Assembly (NCBI RefSeq): GCF_964355755.1
Contig: NC_092670.1
Span: forward strand, 7,997,201-8,061,200
Length of the DNA: 64,000 nt
From: Antedon mediterranea
Lineage: Eukaryota > Echinodermata > Crinoidea > Comatulida > Antedonidae
Reading direction: 5' to 3'
Within the stretch, counting starts at the first letter, position 1, and the number at the start of each line of letters is the position of its first letter. This document shows, in pieces, positions 36,540-46,373 of this stretch. The position numbers and the translations under genes were made by a program. The notes under the pieces were generated by a model that did not search any database, was not told the origin of the DNA, and worked only from the letters and a program-made list of their open reading frames with translations.

Positions 36540-36900
36540 TTCACTAGAATTGTTATATAGATTTGTTATATATTAATATACATTATAATATAAAATTAAT
36601 AAATATTAAATAAAAATGATATGGTGATTTAGTTGCTTGTGATGAGAACAAAATGGTTTACAATGGTTGAAGTCAATAGGTGTTATGTTTCGGATTATAA
36701 TACAATGGTTAACATAGGGTAAGGAAGTGAGACAATATAGTTTTTGTAAGATTTGAATTAGTCATAGAGTCAATAAAGATGCACCTGGTTAATTAAAACT
36801 AGTTAATTGAGGTTTTTGCTTGATCTAAGCCGACATAATCCAAAGACATAAGTTATTTGATCCGGATATTATAACAATGACTAAAACAAAAAGATAAGAA
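36540..36900. repeat. Direct duplication, left copy (partner 37175-37510)
   Basis: From TGTTATATATTAATATACAT through TGGTTGAAGTCAATAGGTGT to ATAACAATGACTAAAACAAA, the same series appears about 635 bases downstream with small indels. The sequence is non-coding and lies upstream of the acidic ORF at 37.9 kb. Confidence 0.75.
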
Positions 36901-37174
36901 TGAATGAAGTTAAATAATAAGTATGTCTTGATTGAACTATACCGACAGGTAATTAACCATCTTCCGGATTTGTTAACAAAGGGGAGAAATCGAAATCAGT
37001 GACACGGCGTTTGACATACTAAAGTTTAATGTGTGACGTCATGATGTTAGTTTCACTATTTTTGATGATTTTTGTTTTCCGTTGTTTAGTTTTATTTTCA
37101 TTTAAATTGGTTACGTTTACGAAAAGATTTCTTTGTTTCCTTTTAAAATAAAACAAAAAGTGGGTAAAGAGGGA

Positions 37175-37510
37175 ATTGTTATATAGAATTGTTATATATT
37201 AATATACATTATAATATAAAATTATTAAATAATAAATAAAAAATATTTGGTGATGATTTAGTCGTTTGTGATGAGAACATAATGGTATACAATGGTTGAA
37301 GTCAATAGGTGTTATGTTTCGGATATAATATTACAATGGTTAACATTGGGTAAGGAAGTAAAAGATTGTTGTAAGATTTGAATTAGTCATGTACTTGGCG
37401 GTATTTTTAAAAAGGGGTACAATAAAAGATGCTCCTGGTTTAATTAAAACAACGTAACAACATAAGTTATTTGATCAGGATATTATAACAATGACTAAAA
37501 CAAAAAGCTA
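37175..37510. repeat. Direct duplication, right copy (partner 36540-36900)
   Basis: Right-hand copy of the series described for 36540-36900, with extra bases around 37390-37420 (CTTGGCGGTATTTTTAAAAA). Confidence 0.75.
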
Positions 37511-37799
37511 AGAGAATTTAGTACAGTTTTCATCAGTATGAACTTCTACAAACCAACAGCTGATTACGCCGATTCTAAAATAGCTGATAAGGCTAAGGCT
37601 AGTATGCAGCGAGTTATGAGAAAACGGTTTGATCTTTGATGATTTTGGATCGGACACTTTTTAAATTGAATGACATTGGGGAAGCTACTTAATGAAACAA
37701 AAGATACACGGCGCTTCGAGACAATGTTCCGACAGGAAATACAACAATGACAATTGGCTGAAACAAATTTAGTAAATGCCGAATGTAATCCTTTGACTG

Positions 37800-37806
37800 T
37801 ATATAA
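37800..37806 (+). promoter_or_regulatory. Candidate TATA box upstream of acidic ORF
   Basis: TATATAA lies 85 bases before the ATG at 37891, with no intervening ATG. That spacing fits a start site near 37830 and a short leader. It is supported by position only. Confidence 0.4.
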
Positions 37807-37890
37807 CTCTCGATTATTTTGTAATCTTTACCTCATTCTACAACGCTACAGAGCTCGACAAGACAGACCAAAAACCAACAACTAGTTACT

Positions 37891-38619
37891 ATGGGTTCCG
37901 TGATTGAAATCATTGATCTTACTATGGACTCTGATGTCGAAGAAGATGTTATATATATAAGCAGTGATTCAGAATTTGAAGACGAAGACATACTAGCTAT
38001 GACTGGTGCCTATTTTACAGCAGAGGAGGAGGAAGAGATGAGGGAAGAGATGGGGGATATGACGTGTTTAATGGCGATTCAACCCCCACCCCCAATGAAC
38101 GTTGATTTCAATAATGTATCTAATACTGAAGAAGACGAACATTATAGATCGAGAATAATTTCTGAAGAGGAGAGGATTGTATACGACGACACGTCATCGG
38201 TAGTTGACTACCACCTATTTCTGGCAAGAAAAGCCGATGTAGAAGATGATGTAGAAGATGAGGTGTTTGCGGAAGAGTACCTGAACCCTGTGCTGGAGGC
38301 GGAGATTAAGAAAGAAACTACCGAACTTGAGTACAAAGAGATAATGAGAACAATTGAGAAGGTTTTCATAGAAGAATTTATATTCATTCTGAAGGACATG
38401 GTTGAACGTTATAACTTTCACGGCTCAAGATATGAACAACTCCTAACATTTTTTCGACCAATTCTGGCATTGCAACTTGTGGACAATAGCGCTACTCATT
38501 TTGAATGGGCGCTAAACTACTTTCATTTACGTTGTATCAATGTTGATGCGTTCGATAAAGCCATAAAGTTGATTACAAATGATTCAGAACTTTTTAATAA
38601 GATTCTTTACCAATTGTAA
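37891..38619 (+). CDS. Unrecognised acidic protein with tandem SUMO-interaction-like motifs
   Basis: A single-exon frame of 242 codons with a good start context (ACTATGGGT). I do not recognise the family. The N-terminus has two hydrophobic-acidic motifs that look like SUMO-interacting motifs: VIEIIDLTMDSD (residues 4-15) and DVIYISSDSEFED (about 19-31). Residues about 42-160 are highly acidic and probably disordered. The last 100 residues (from LEYKEIMRTIEKVF) are predicted by eye to be helical and end EWALNYFHLRCINVDAFDKA and SELFNKILYQL. There is no signal peptide or membrane segment. It lies between zinc-finger genes A and B, with a TATA-like element upstream. Part of its 3' end is tandemly duplicated immediately downstream. 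A function in SUMO-dependent complexes is inference only. Confidence 0.7.
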   Translation: MGSVIEIIDLTMDSDVEEDVIYISSDSEFEDEDILAMTGAYFTAEEEEEMREEMGDMTCLMAIQPPPPMNVDFNNVSNTEEDEHYRSRIISEEERIVYDDTSSVVDYHLFLARKADVEDDVEDEVFAEEYLNPVLEAEIKKETTELEYKEIMRTIEKVFIEEFIFILKDMVERYNFHGSRYEQLLTFFRPILALQLVDNSATHFEWALNYFHLRCINVDAFDKAIKLITNDSELFNKILYQL

Positions 38620-38746
38620 TTTGTACAAATTAAAAATAATATCTTAACACTTTTTAAATTAATGTTACATAATTTTGTAATTCTTATTTCTTTTCGGTAA
38701 ATTTATTATTATTATGGTTGTAAATTATATTGAAATAGAATGTGTG

Positions 38747-38984
38747 GCGCTAAACTACTTTCATTTACGTTGTATAAATGTTGATGCGTTTGCTAAAGCC
38801 ATAAAGTTGATTACAAATGATTCAGAACTTTTTAATAAGATTCTTTACCAATTGTAATTTGTACAAATTTAAAATAATATCTTAACACTTTTTTAATTAA
38901 TGTTACATATTTTTATAATTCTTATTTCTTTTCGGTAAATTTATTATTATTATGGTTGTAAATTATATTGAAATAGAATATGTG
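38747..38984 (+). pseudogene. 238-bp tandem duplicate of the acidic ORF's 3' end
   Basis: The last 36 or so codons and the 3' UTR of the preceding ORF (38509-38746) are repeated directly with about 10 differences. The copy begins GGCGCTAAACTACTTTCATT, has no start and lies after the stop, so it is noncoding. An AATAAA lies just beyond it (near 38988), so the original transcript may now run through it. Confidence 0.85.
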
Positions 38985-39140
38985 TTAAAATAAAGGTTGT
39001 GTTTTTTCTTTTAAAAGCAACAACAACGAAAATGAATTTGATCTTTGATACTTATGACGATCGACCCACTTTAACGTGACGTCATTTTACTTTAGCTGCA
39101 TGCGAAGAAGTAGTCACCGTGGTTATCAATGAAAATATTT

Positions 39141-39320
39141 AGTCTCGGCCAATCAAAGTACAGTAGGTCAACTATATTAGGCTAAGCGACGAGACGGTCT
39201 TTGTCAGCCATTATTTCCGCCTGGCGGAGTCAATGAAGGCTACTCAGCACGTTATTTGTTCATTGTTATTTTATGCAGGCAGCGAAAGAAGTGGACAAAA
39301 TGGCCGGGAACTGTATCATG
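39141..39320 (+). promoter_or_regulatory. Promoter module and 5' exon of zinc-finger gene B
   Basis: AGTCTCGGCCAATCAAAGTA has a CCAAT box at 39149-39153. About 120 bases on, an exon-like segment containing TTATGCAGGCAGCGAAAGAA ends at the donor CATG/GTAGGT (39320). Its best acceptor is TTTATAG at 40473. The exon has an ATG at 39273 in frame with a second (AAAATGGCC), which after splicing would give a 33-codon upstream reading frame ending at 40527, before the main start. Confidence 0.55.
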
Positions 39321-39839
39321 GTAGGTACAACCACAACTTATTTGTTTTATGTATTTTTTCCCATTCTCAATCAATGTGTACAATTTAGTGCGGTTTGTTT
39401 TTCTTGTATTTTTTTTTTACACGTTTACGATGGTTTTCGTAACTAACTCGAAATAGTGATAGGGGAGTCATAATTCGACGTCTAATTATAACTCCATAAT
39501 TTAATAATCATCAAGCCAACCAGTTTACAACAATAAACACATAAAAATGGTATATTCAACAAAAATGTATTTTTTGTTGTCATTAAAATTGTAATGTAAT
39601 TATCAATAATGGCCTTGGGTCATCAAACTGCACTTTTTAAGTTATTGGTTGGTAAATTATTTTATATTATTATTAAGGTGCGTCCAACAAAAATATATAA
39701 TATAAAATGAAAGCACAAAATAGACAAAAACATAGGTAATCTTATTTTCTACATAAGGTAACATGTAATAAAACTCATTCCCCTCCCTCCCCTTCTCCAA
39801 AACAAGTACAACATGTAATTTAAATACAGTACATGATTA

Positions 39840-39900
39840 TTCTTAATCTAGAAAACCAATCACTAATCCCCCCCCCCCCCCCCACAACACACACACACAC
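39840..39900. repeat. Poly-C and CA simple repeats
   Basis: A run of 16 C is followed by an (AC)n stretch, located between the two promoter-module copies. Confidence 0.9.
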
Positions 39901-39930
39901 CTTACGTACAACATGAAGGAAATATAATAT

Positions 39931-40105
39931 AGTCTCGGCCAATCAAATTTAAGTACTGTACAGCATAATCTAATTACTGTATAGGTGTTTTTTCTTTGTT
40001 AGAATACCGGTATCCTTGGATAAAACTGTTGTTTGCTAAGTTTTAAGCAGGCAGTGAAACAATCACTGAGACGACGGCAGTATTATACATGATACCAGGA
40101 TTTGT
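39931..40105 (+). promoter_or_regulatory. Second copy of the zinc-finger promoter module
   Basis: AGTCTCGGCCAATCAAATTT (CCAAT 39939-39943) matches the module at 39141. An AAGCAGGCAGTGAAACAATC exon-like segment follows from about 40046. It could be an alternative first exon of gene B or the relic of a duplicated gene whose body is gone. The donor is unclear. Confidence 0.5.
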
Positions 40106-40576
40106 TTGTGTATTTATTTTGTTTATGCAATTGCACTTACTAAACAGTAACTTGTGTACATTTTAGTGTAGTAAGTTGTGGATTCCGTAGAAAGTTGTTT
40201 AAAAATGTTTTATAGTTATAGTTATATGGTTATATATATAGGCTACATTTATTACTTTAAATCTTCCATACTTTACAATCCTTAGGCCGGTACGGTACTA
40301 GGCTCCTTCAAGCCTAACTAGTAGTCGATCGATCCAAAGCCACAAGTTTTTTGATGAACAGTGCATGTTTACTTTATGTTATTGCCTACTTTACTACTCC
40401 CTTATTCAATATATGCCACGCTGTACTTTTGGTACATTTTATTTATATTTATTGGATTTTTTTAAATTTATAGTTGGCCTATAATTATGAAGAAATATCA
40501 TCGCAATTAGGACAAACTCAACAATAACATTAACTTTTAAAAATCATTAAAAAAAGATTTTTTATTGAACATCAGC

Positions 40577-42988
40577 ATGGAGTTCAAATGTGAACACTGT
40601 GGAGATAAATTTGAGTTAAGTGATTTGAAGGAGCATTTAGGAATACATGTGCGTTTTAAAGAGTTAAAATGTGAAAACACAAACGATGTTGAACCACAAG
40701 ATGAGACACCCTATGAGAAAGAAGGTGAAAATTTGGAAATAAACGCTGCCATAGAAACTTCATATAAATGTGAACATTGTGGGAAGCATTTTGAACAAAA
40801 AGAAGATTTGAAACAACATTTGCAAATACACAGAGAAGAGAAACCATATGAATGTGAACAATGTAATAAAAGATTTAAACAGAATGCGAATTTGAAGAAA
40901 CATTTGAGAATTCACACAGGAGAGACACCATATGAATGTGAGCATTGTGAGAAAAAATTTAAAGAAAGGGGGAATTTGAACAAACATTTGCGTTTACACT
41001 CAGGAGAGACACCATACGAATGTGAACATTGTGGTAAAAAATTTAAATGTAGCGAGAATTTGAAAAAACATTTGAGAATACACACAGGAAAAAAACCTTA
41101 TGAATGTGAACATTGTGGGAAGAAATTTGCACACAGCGGGGCAATGAAAACTCATGTCAGAATTCACACAGGAGAAAAACCATATGAATGTGAACAATGT
41201 GGGAAGAAATTCGGAGCTAGTGGTTCTTTAAAAAAACATCTGAGAGTACATACTGGAGAAAAACCATTTGAATGTAAATATTGTTCAAAGAAATTTAGCA
41301 CTAAAAAATATTTAATAGTACACACACGGTTACACACAGGAGAGCAACTATATGAATGTGAATATTGTGGGAAGAAAATTAACAATAAAGACAACTGGAG
41401 AAAACATGTGATGCTACACACAGGAGAGAGACCATATGAATGTGAGCATTGTGGAAAGAAATTTAGAGGTAATAGAAATTTAAAATTACATTTGAGCATT
41501 CACACTGGAGAGAAACCATTTGAATGTGAATATTGTGGGAAGAAATTTAACGATAAAGGACAATGGAGAAAACATGTGATGCTACACACAGGAGAGAGAC
41601 CATATGGATGTGAGCATTGTGGAAAGAAATTTAGAGGCAATAAAAATTTAAAATTACATTTGAGAATTCACACTGGAGAGAAACCATTTGAATGTGAACA
41701 TTGTGGTAAGAAATTCCAATGGCGGGAGACCTTCAAAAATCATTTGAGAATACACACAGGAGAAATACCTTATGGATGTGAACATTGTGGGATGAAATTT
41801 AAAGGAGGAAACCAATTGGAAATACATTTGAGAATTCACACAAAAATAACGCCACCATCTCATAATTTGGAACAGAACAAAGGTAATGTAAATGTAAAAT
41901 CACCGTTGAAAATACTCAGACCACCATCTGGATCTTATGGATGTGAACAAAAATTTATAAATAATTTTATAACACACAAGAGAGAGACTGAATCTAAATG
42001 TGAACATTGTGGAATAAAATTCGAAACTATTGAACATTTAAAATTGCATTTGAGAATACACATAAAAAAGGAAATACCACCATATGAAATGGATTGTAAA
42101 GAAGAGACACCATATGGAATGGAACATAAAAGAGAGACACCATATGGAATGGAACCTAAAAGAGAGACACCATATGGAATGGAACATAAAAGAGAGACAC
42201 CATATGGAAAGGAACATAAAGAGAAGACACCATATGGAATGGAACATAAAGAAAATAGTACACCACATGAAATAGAACATAAAGGAGATATACCATATGA
42301 AATGGAACATAAAGGCGATATACCATATGAAATGGAACATAAAGGAGAGACACCATATGAAATGGAACATAAAGGAGAGACACCATATGAAATGGAACAT
42401 AAAGGAGAGACACCATATGAAATGGAACATAAAGGAGAGACACCATATGAAATGGAACATAAAGGAGAGACACCATATGAAATGGAACATAAAGGAGAGA
42501 CACCATATGAAATGGAACATAAAGGAGAGACACCATATGAAATGGAACATAAAGGAGAGACACCATATGAAATGGAACACAAAGGAGAGACACCATATGA
42601 AATGGAACACAAAGGAGATATACCATATGAAATGGAACACAAAGGAGATATACCATATGAAATGGAACATAAAGGAGATATACCATATGAAATGGAATAT
42701 AAAGGAGATATACCATATGAAATGGAATATATAGGAGATATACCATATGAAATGGAATATAAAGGAGATATACCATATGAAATGGAACATAAAGGAGAGA
42801 CACCATATGAAATGGAATTTAAAGGAGAGATACCATATGAATTTGAACATACAGGAGACACATCATATGGAATGGAACATTTAATACACAGAACACAGAT
42901 ACCATATGAAATGGAACAATTAATAGGCATAGGCCTACACACAGGAGAAACACCATATGAGATGGGAACATTGTGGGATCGAATTTAA
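40577..42988 (+). CDS. C2H2 zinc-finger protein B with linker-repeat tail
   Basis: An 803-residue protein starting at the ATG in GCATGGAGTTC; an upstream in-frame TTG is not a likely start. Fifteen C2H2 fingers lie within about residues 4-500. Finger 1 is nearly identical to that of A (CEHCGDKF, X11 spacing) and fingers 2-14 have regular TGEKPY linkers. Fingers 9-10 and 11-12 are a recent two-finger duplication (KHVMLHTGERPY in both). A degenerate piece (YGCEQKF) precedes finger 15. From about residue 505 the protein becomes about 26 units of a 10-residue linker motif (EHKGETPYEM and variants such as EHKGDIPYEM and EHKRETPYGM), with no zinc ligands. It is probably a nuclear DNA-binding regulator with a long charged repetitive tail of unknown role. 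The upstream noncoding exon ends at 39320. Confidence 0.92.
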   Translation: MEFKCEHCGDKFELSDLKEHLGIHVRFKELKCENTNDVEPQDETPYEKEGENLEINAAIETSYKCEHCGKHFEQKEDLKQHLQIHREEKPYECEQCNKRFKQNANLKKHLRIHTGETPYECEHCEKKFKERGNLNKHLRLHSGETPYECEHCGKKFKCSENLKKHLRIHTGKKPYECEHCGKKFAHSGAMKTHVRIHTGEKPYECEQCGKKFGASGSLKKHLRVHTGEKPFECKYCSKKFSTKKYLIVHTRLHTGEQLYECEYCGKKINNKDNWRKHVMLHTGERPYECEHCGKKFRGNRNLKLHLSIHTGEKPFECEYCGKKFNDKGQWRKHVMLHTGERPYGCEHCGKKFRGNKNLKLHLRIHTGEKPFECEHCGKKFQWRETFKNHLRIHTGEIPYGCEHCGMKFKGGNQLEIHLRIHTKITPPSHNLEQNKGNVNVKSPLKILRPPSGSYGCEQKFINNFITHKRETESKCEHCGIKFETIEHLKLHLRIHIKKEIPPYEMDCKEETPYGMEHKRETPYGMEPKRETPYGMEHKRETPYGKEHKEKTPYGMEHKENSTPHEIEHKGDIPYEMEHKGDIPYEMEHKGETPYEMEHKGETPYEMEHKGETPYEMEHKGETPYEMEHKGETPYEMEHKGETPYEMEHKGETPYEMEHKGETPYEMEHKGETPYEMEHKGDIPYEMEHKGDIPYEMEHKGDIPYEMEYKGDIPYEMEYIGDIPYEMEYKGDIPYEMEHKGETPYEMEFKGEIPYEFEHTGDTSYGMEHLIHRTQIPYEMEQLIGIGLHTGETPYEMGTLWDRI
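42090..42870 (+). repeat. 30-bp tandem array encoding the gene B tail
   Basis: About 26 units follow the consensus GGAGAGACACCATATGAAAT + GGAACATAAA. The central ones (about 42330-42600) are nearly identical, the flanking ones carry GATATACC or AGAGAGAC variants, and one unit (42250-42275) differs in length. The reading frame is kept throughout. Confidence 0.95.
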
Positions 42989-43640
42989 CCAGAATGACAA
43001 TTACATTATACTATTAATTTAACAATATCAAGTTTACCAGGGGCCATATAAAGTTTATCCTACTGCCGTAACTACACTTAGGCATACTTGTAGGAGGGAT
43101 CGAGGGGAGGGTGTAATGTTTATCGCAGTGACTATCTCAAATAACCTCATCCGTTCAGTAGTATAACTTTTGACCTGATCCTTAATTTTACTGTAAATAT
43201 ATTTAGAAGAATACATTGGTTAGATAATGTTTAAACTATAAGTTACTAATAAGTTACTAATACTGTAAAGATGTATTGTCCCCCAAACCGGTTAAAATCA
43301 ATCAAAAACACATTGTCTTCCAGACAATTTGTCTGCTTTAGCTTACAGTTTTTTTTACGTTAATATTTTTTTTCCGATCCAATTTGTGGTGAATAGTGAA
43401 GTGAATAACTATTATGTAACATTAAAATGGCATATTCAACAAAACATTTAACAAAATTATTTTTTTCAGATTCAAAATATACCTTTAAACAATTAATTAA
43501 TTTGTGCAGACATATGTCTTTTTTTCGTTTATAAACAATTAGCGTCATTATGACAGGGTACAGATGATGGTTGAAGTTAAACATGTTTGACATTAAATCT
43601 TTCGTTTTTTGATCATTTTTCTTTGTCTTTTTGTTTCAAT
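42989..43640. other. Downstream region of gene B, no gene seen
   Basis: AT-rich sequence with no supported exon. The words ATGGCATATTCAACAAAACA near 43429 resemble ATGGTATATTCAACAAAAAT near 39546, upstream of gene B, which hints at another local duplication. Confidence 0.4.
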
Positions 43641-43644
43641 TTAA

Positions 43645-43770
43645 AACAAGGCCATATAGGTGGCTGGCTGCAGTCGCGTGCTCAAGTTAGTGTTTATGAC
43701 CAACCTACCGACCAACCGACGGACCGACATAGTGAGTTGTAGAGTCGCGCTGCACGCGACTAAAAACTTC
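43645..43770. mobile_element. GACCGACA-type nonautonomous repeat, copy 3
   Basis: Inverted ends AGTCGCGTGC and GCACGCGACT flank ACCTACCGACCAACCGACGG and GACCGACATAGTGAGTTGTA. The inverted ends give the best view of this element's termini; it is shorter than the copies at 34.8 and 35.6 kb. Confidence 0.6.
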
Positions 43771-44258
43771 AGTTCCTGTTTTAATACGGAGGTTGGAGAA
43801 AACGTTAGAAAATGTATTCGTACGTTCATGAAAAGCGGAATAATATCTAATTTTTCTACATAATTGCAAGACGTTCAGCGTACATTCGAACACTGTAGCC
43901 TACCTTTTACAATTATTATAACAATTGGTAACGTAACAAAAGTCAACCACTAAAGTAAAAACAGTACTTTTTTGTAAGTGTGTGTGTGTCTATTTTCTAT
44001 TGTTTGTTTCTTCTGTTGGATATTAATGGTGCTAAATCTTTTACATGAACGGAAGATGGAATCGTATTAATAGTAATAAAAGAGTATGCAAATTATGATG
44101 AATACTTTCGTTTGTCCCTTTTATTCAGATAATATTAGAACTAAATATATGATTTCCTTTAATTCAAATAACACAAATTGAAATATATTTATCGTTGTCT
44201 GCTACAAATACTAATCTAGTGTTGTTTTAATTTAGACGTTCTAAAAGGAAAGCATGAT

Positions 44259-45083
44259 GGTCAAATGAACAATGTGTAAGTTTATTTGTAGTTATTTGAA
44301 TTACTGAAACAAATTGTAATACAGTAATTCGTATTAAAAATATATAATTTGCTATTTACCACTTTCAGCTGAATATGCCTCACTTTAGTCAAATGAACAA
44401 TGTGTAAGTTTATTTGTAATTATTTGAATTACTGAAACAAATTGTAATACTTCTTCTTCTCTAGACTTCTGGTCAAGGGCATTTATACAGCACATAGGCC
44501 AGAGGCCCGAAGTAAACCGATATCTTTTCTCCTTTCTGCCCACAGGTATCAGGAGACATCAGCGACATTCATCCAGATGAGCACCATGAAATAATATGTA
44601 ATAATATGTTCTTGTTGTGAGTTTTTAATATTGGTATTGTTGTATTGTCATGTTATTTTATATATTGTAATTATGATGTATTTGAAGACGAGCAATGTAA
44701 ATTTTCTCCTTGTGGGAACGAATAAAGATTATACTTGATACTTGATACTTGATACTTGTACATATTATTATATTATTTACAAAAATTAGATGCAGAAAGA
44801 AATATTTCTTTTTTTAATTCACAAAAAATGTATTTAGACATATTTTCCATTAAAGTGATATTTCTGGAAGCCATTAAAATAATGAACTTACTTTCAGAAG
44901 GGAAATTATAAAACTAAACTGGTAATAACTCATGACGTAACTTATTTAGAATGGACAAATTAACAGAAAGTGATATTCATCATCTATGTTATTGCTATGA
45001 CATAATTTATATATTCTATAGTAATTCGTATTAAAAATACATAATTTGCTTTTTTCCACTTTCAGCTGAATATGCCTCACTTT
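44259..45083. repeat. Short tandem duplication interrupted by an insertion
   Basis: Block 1 (GTCAAATGAACAATGTGTAA ... AAATTGTAATAC) occurs at about 44259-44325 and 44388-44452. Block 2 (AGTAATTCGTATTAAAAATA ... ATGCCTCACTTT) occurs at about 44326-44387 and 45020-45083. The order is 1-2-1-insert-2, so about 570 bases were inserted in the second copy of a 129-base tandem duplication. Confidence 0.75.
44455..44760 (+). mobile_element. Non-LTR retrotransposon 3' end
   Basis: Sequence ending AAATTTTCTCCTTGTGGGAA, then CGAATAAAGATTATACTTGA and a GATACTT tandem tail is a typical LINE 3' UTR. Upstream CATCCAGATGAGCACCATGA has no long frame, so the copy is severely truncated. Confidence 0.6.
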
Positions 45084-45400
45084 TTATTGAGGGTAAGTGT
45101 TCAATTAAAACAGATCAGATGATAATTTAAAAGTTATATTGTTCTGTTTCAAAACAAATTGACTTAATATATAATAGTCAATTAACACAACCTTTACAAT
45201 TATACACAAATATTTTTTTGAAAAAGTAGAATTTCAAAAGTATTATAAAGGCGTGTATCCTACTGTATTATGCAATTTCTATTGTAGTGTTCAATCAAGT
45301 CCACCCAATTTCATCGCCACGCCACTCTAACAATTGTTTTATGTTATTGTCCCGGTGGGTGCATTACAATCAATTAGTAAAATAATCTAATTTGCATATA

Positions 45401-45504
45401 CAGTCTCAGCCAATTACGTGTCCTGCCGGTCTTGCTGAAGACTTCTTTTCCTCCCATTCCATTAATAGGCAGCAAGTGGACGACTGATGAGAGACGATAA
45501 TTAG
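45401..45504 (+). promoter_or_regulatory. Promoter module and 5' exon of zinc-finger gene C
   Basis: CAGTCTCAGCCAATTACGTG has a CCAAT box at 45410-45414. The exon-like TAGGCAGCAAGTGGACGACT ends at the donor TTAG/GTAGGT (45504), followed by a GTAG microsatellite. The best acceptor is ATTTAG at 46290. Confidence 0.5.
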
Positions 45505-46373
45505 GTAGGTAGGTAGGTAGGGTTGCCACAACTAAGTTTAAACTTTTATACGTTAATTGTTGCCCTTCCAAGTTTTTACGAATTGTTGTGTTTGCCTAAA
45601 TTGTCTATACTCTACACCCATTTCTGTTGTTTTCTTTTTCTCCTTACTTTTTGAAAAGTTTACTTGTGTTCAACATTCTAAATACTATTAGCAGCATAAA
45701 CATTGAGGTACTCAATTGAGGGACTGTGTATTAGCAAAGGAAAAGAGGAGTTTTTTTATGATTCGTACACATTTAAATATTTTAGATGTATTCACTATTT
45801 CTTTCAATTGAGGCAATCACGGTGTATAATGTTACATGTATGTATTTGGACCATGTTTCTTACGACGATACGAGAACTACAGTACTGTATAGATTAAAAA
45901 CAGGTTTTCCGATTCCCTATACATTTTCAGTGTAAATATAAATTATTCTAATTTATAAATAATAGCGGAACCAGAAGGCAGGATATAAAAGTTGTAAAAT
46001 GAAGTGAAGTGTCCAATATTTTACATTAAAATTGAGGGGTGTGGGGCTTCCCCTTCCTTCTGGATCCATGACGTGAAAAGTTACCCACTGCGTCCGTTCT
46101 TCGATTCTTTCTGGAAAGCTTGGACAGCTTTACCTCAGGCGGCTGGTGAATGTTGTTACATCTCCCTGGTTAAATGTACTAATGGGAACTTTTCCACTTT
46201 GATCCACGTGTACCAGTACGTGTACTGAAAAATACAGGGTTTATTATTTCCATTCTTTTTATATTCTTTTTCTTTCAAATTTTTATTTAGATATATGTGG
46301 AGAACGACGATTGAAATTTGACTTTATTGATAAACAAAAACTAATCGATCAAGTAAAAAAGAGGAAAACCAAC

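Noticed and set aside
37891-38619. A RING-type SUMO-targeted ubiquitin ligase
   Set aside because: The SIM-like motifs recall such ligases, but there is no RING cysteine-histidine pattern anywhere in the protein.
41935-42942. Several antisense or alternate-frame open frames over the gene B tail array
   Set aside because: Shadows of the 30-base unit; the sense frame is continuous with the zinc fingers.
46004-46228. 74-codon frame just upstream of gene C as an N-terminal exon
   Set aside because: It ends in a stop before the acceptor at 46290, and its sequence has no counterpart upstream of A or B.
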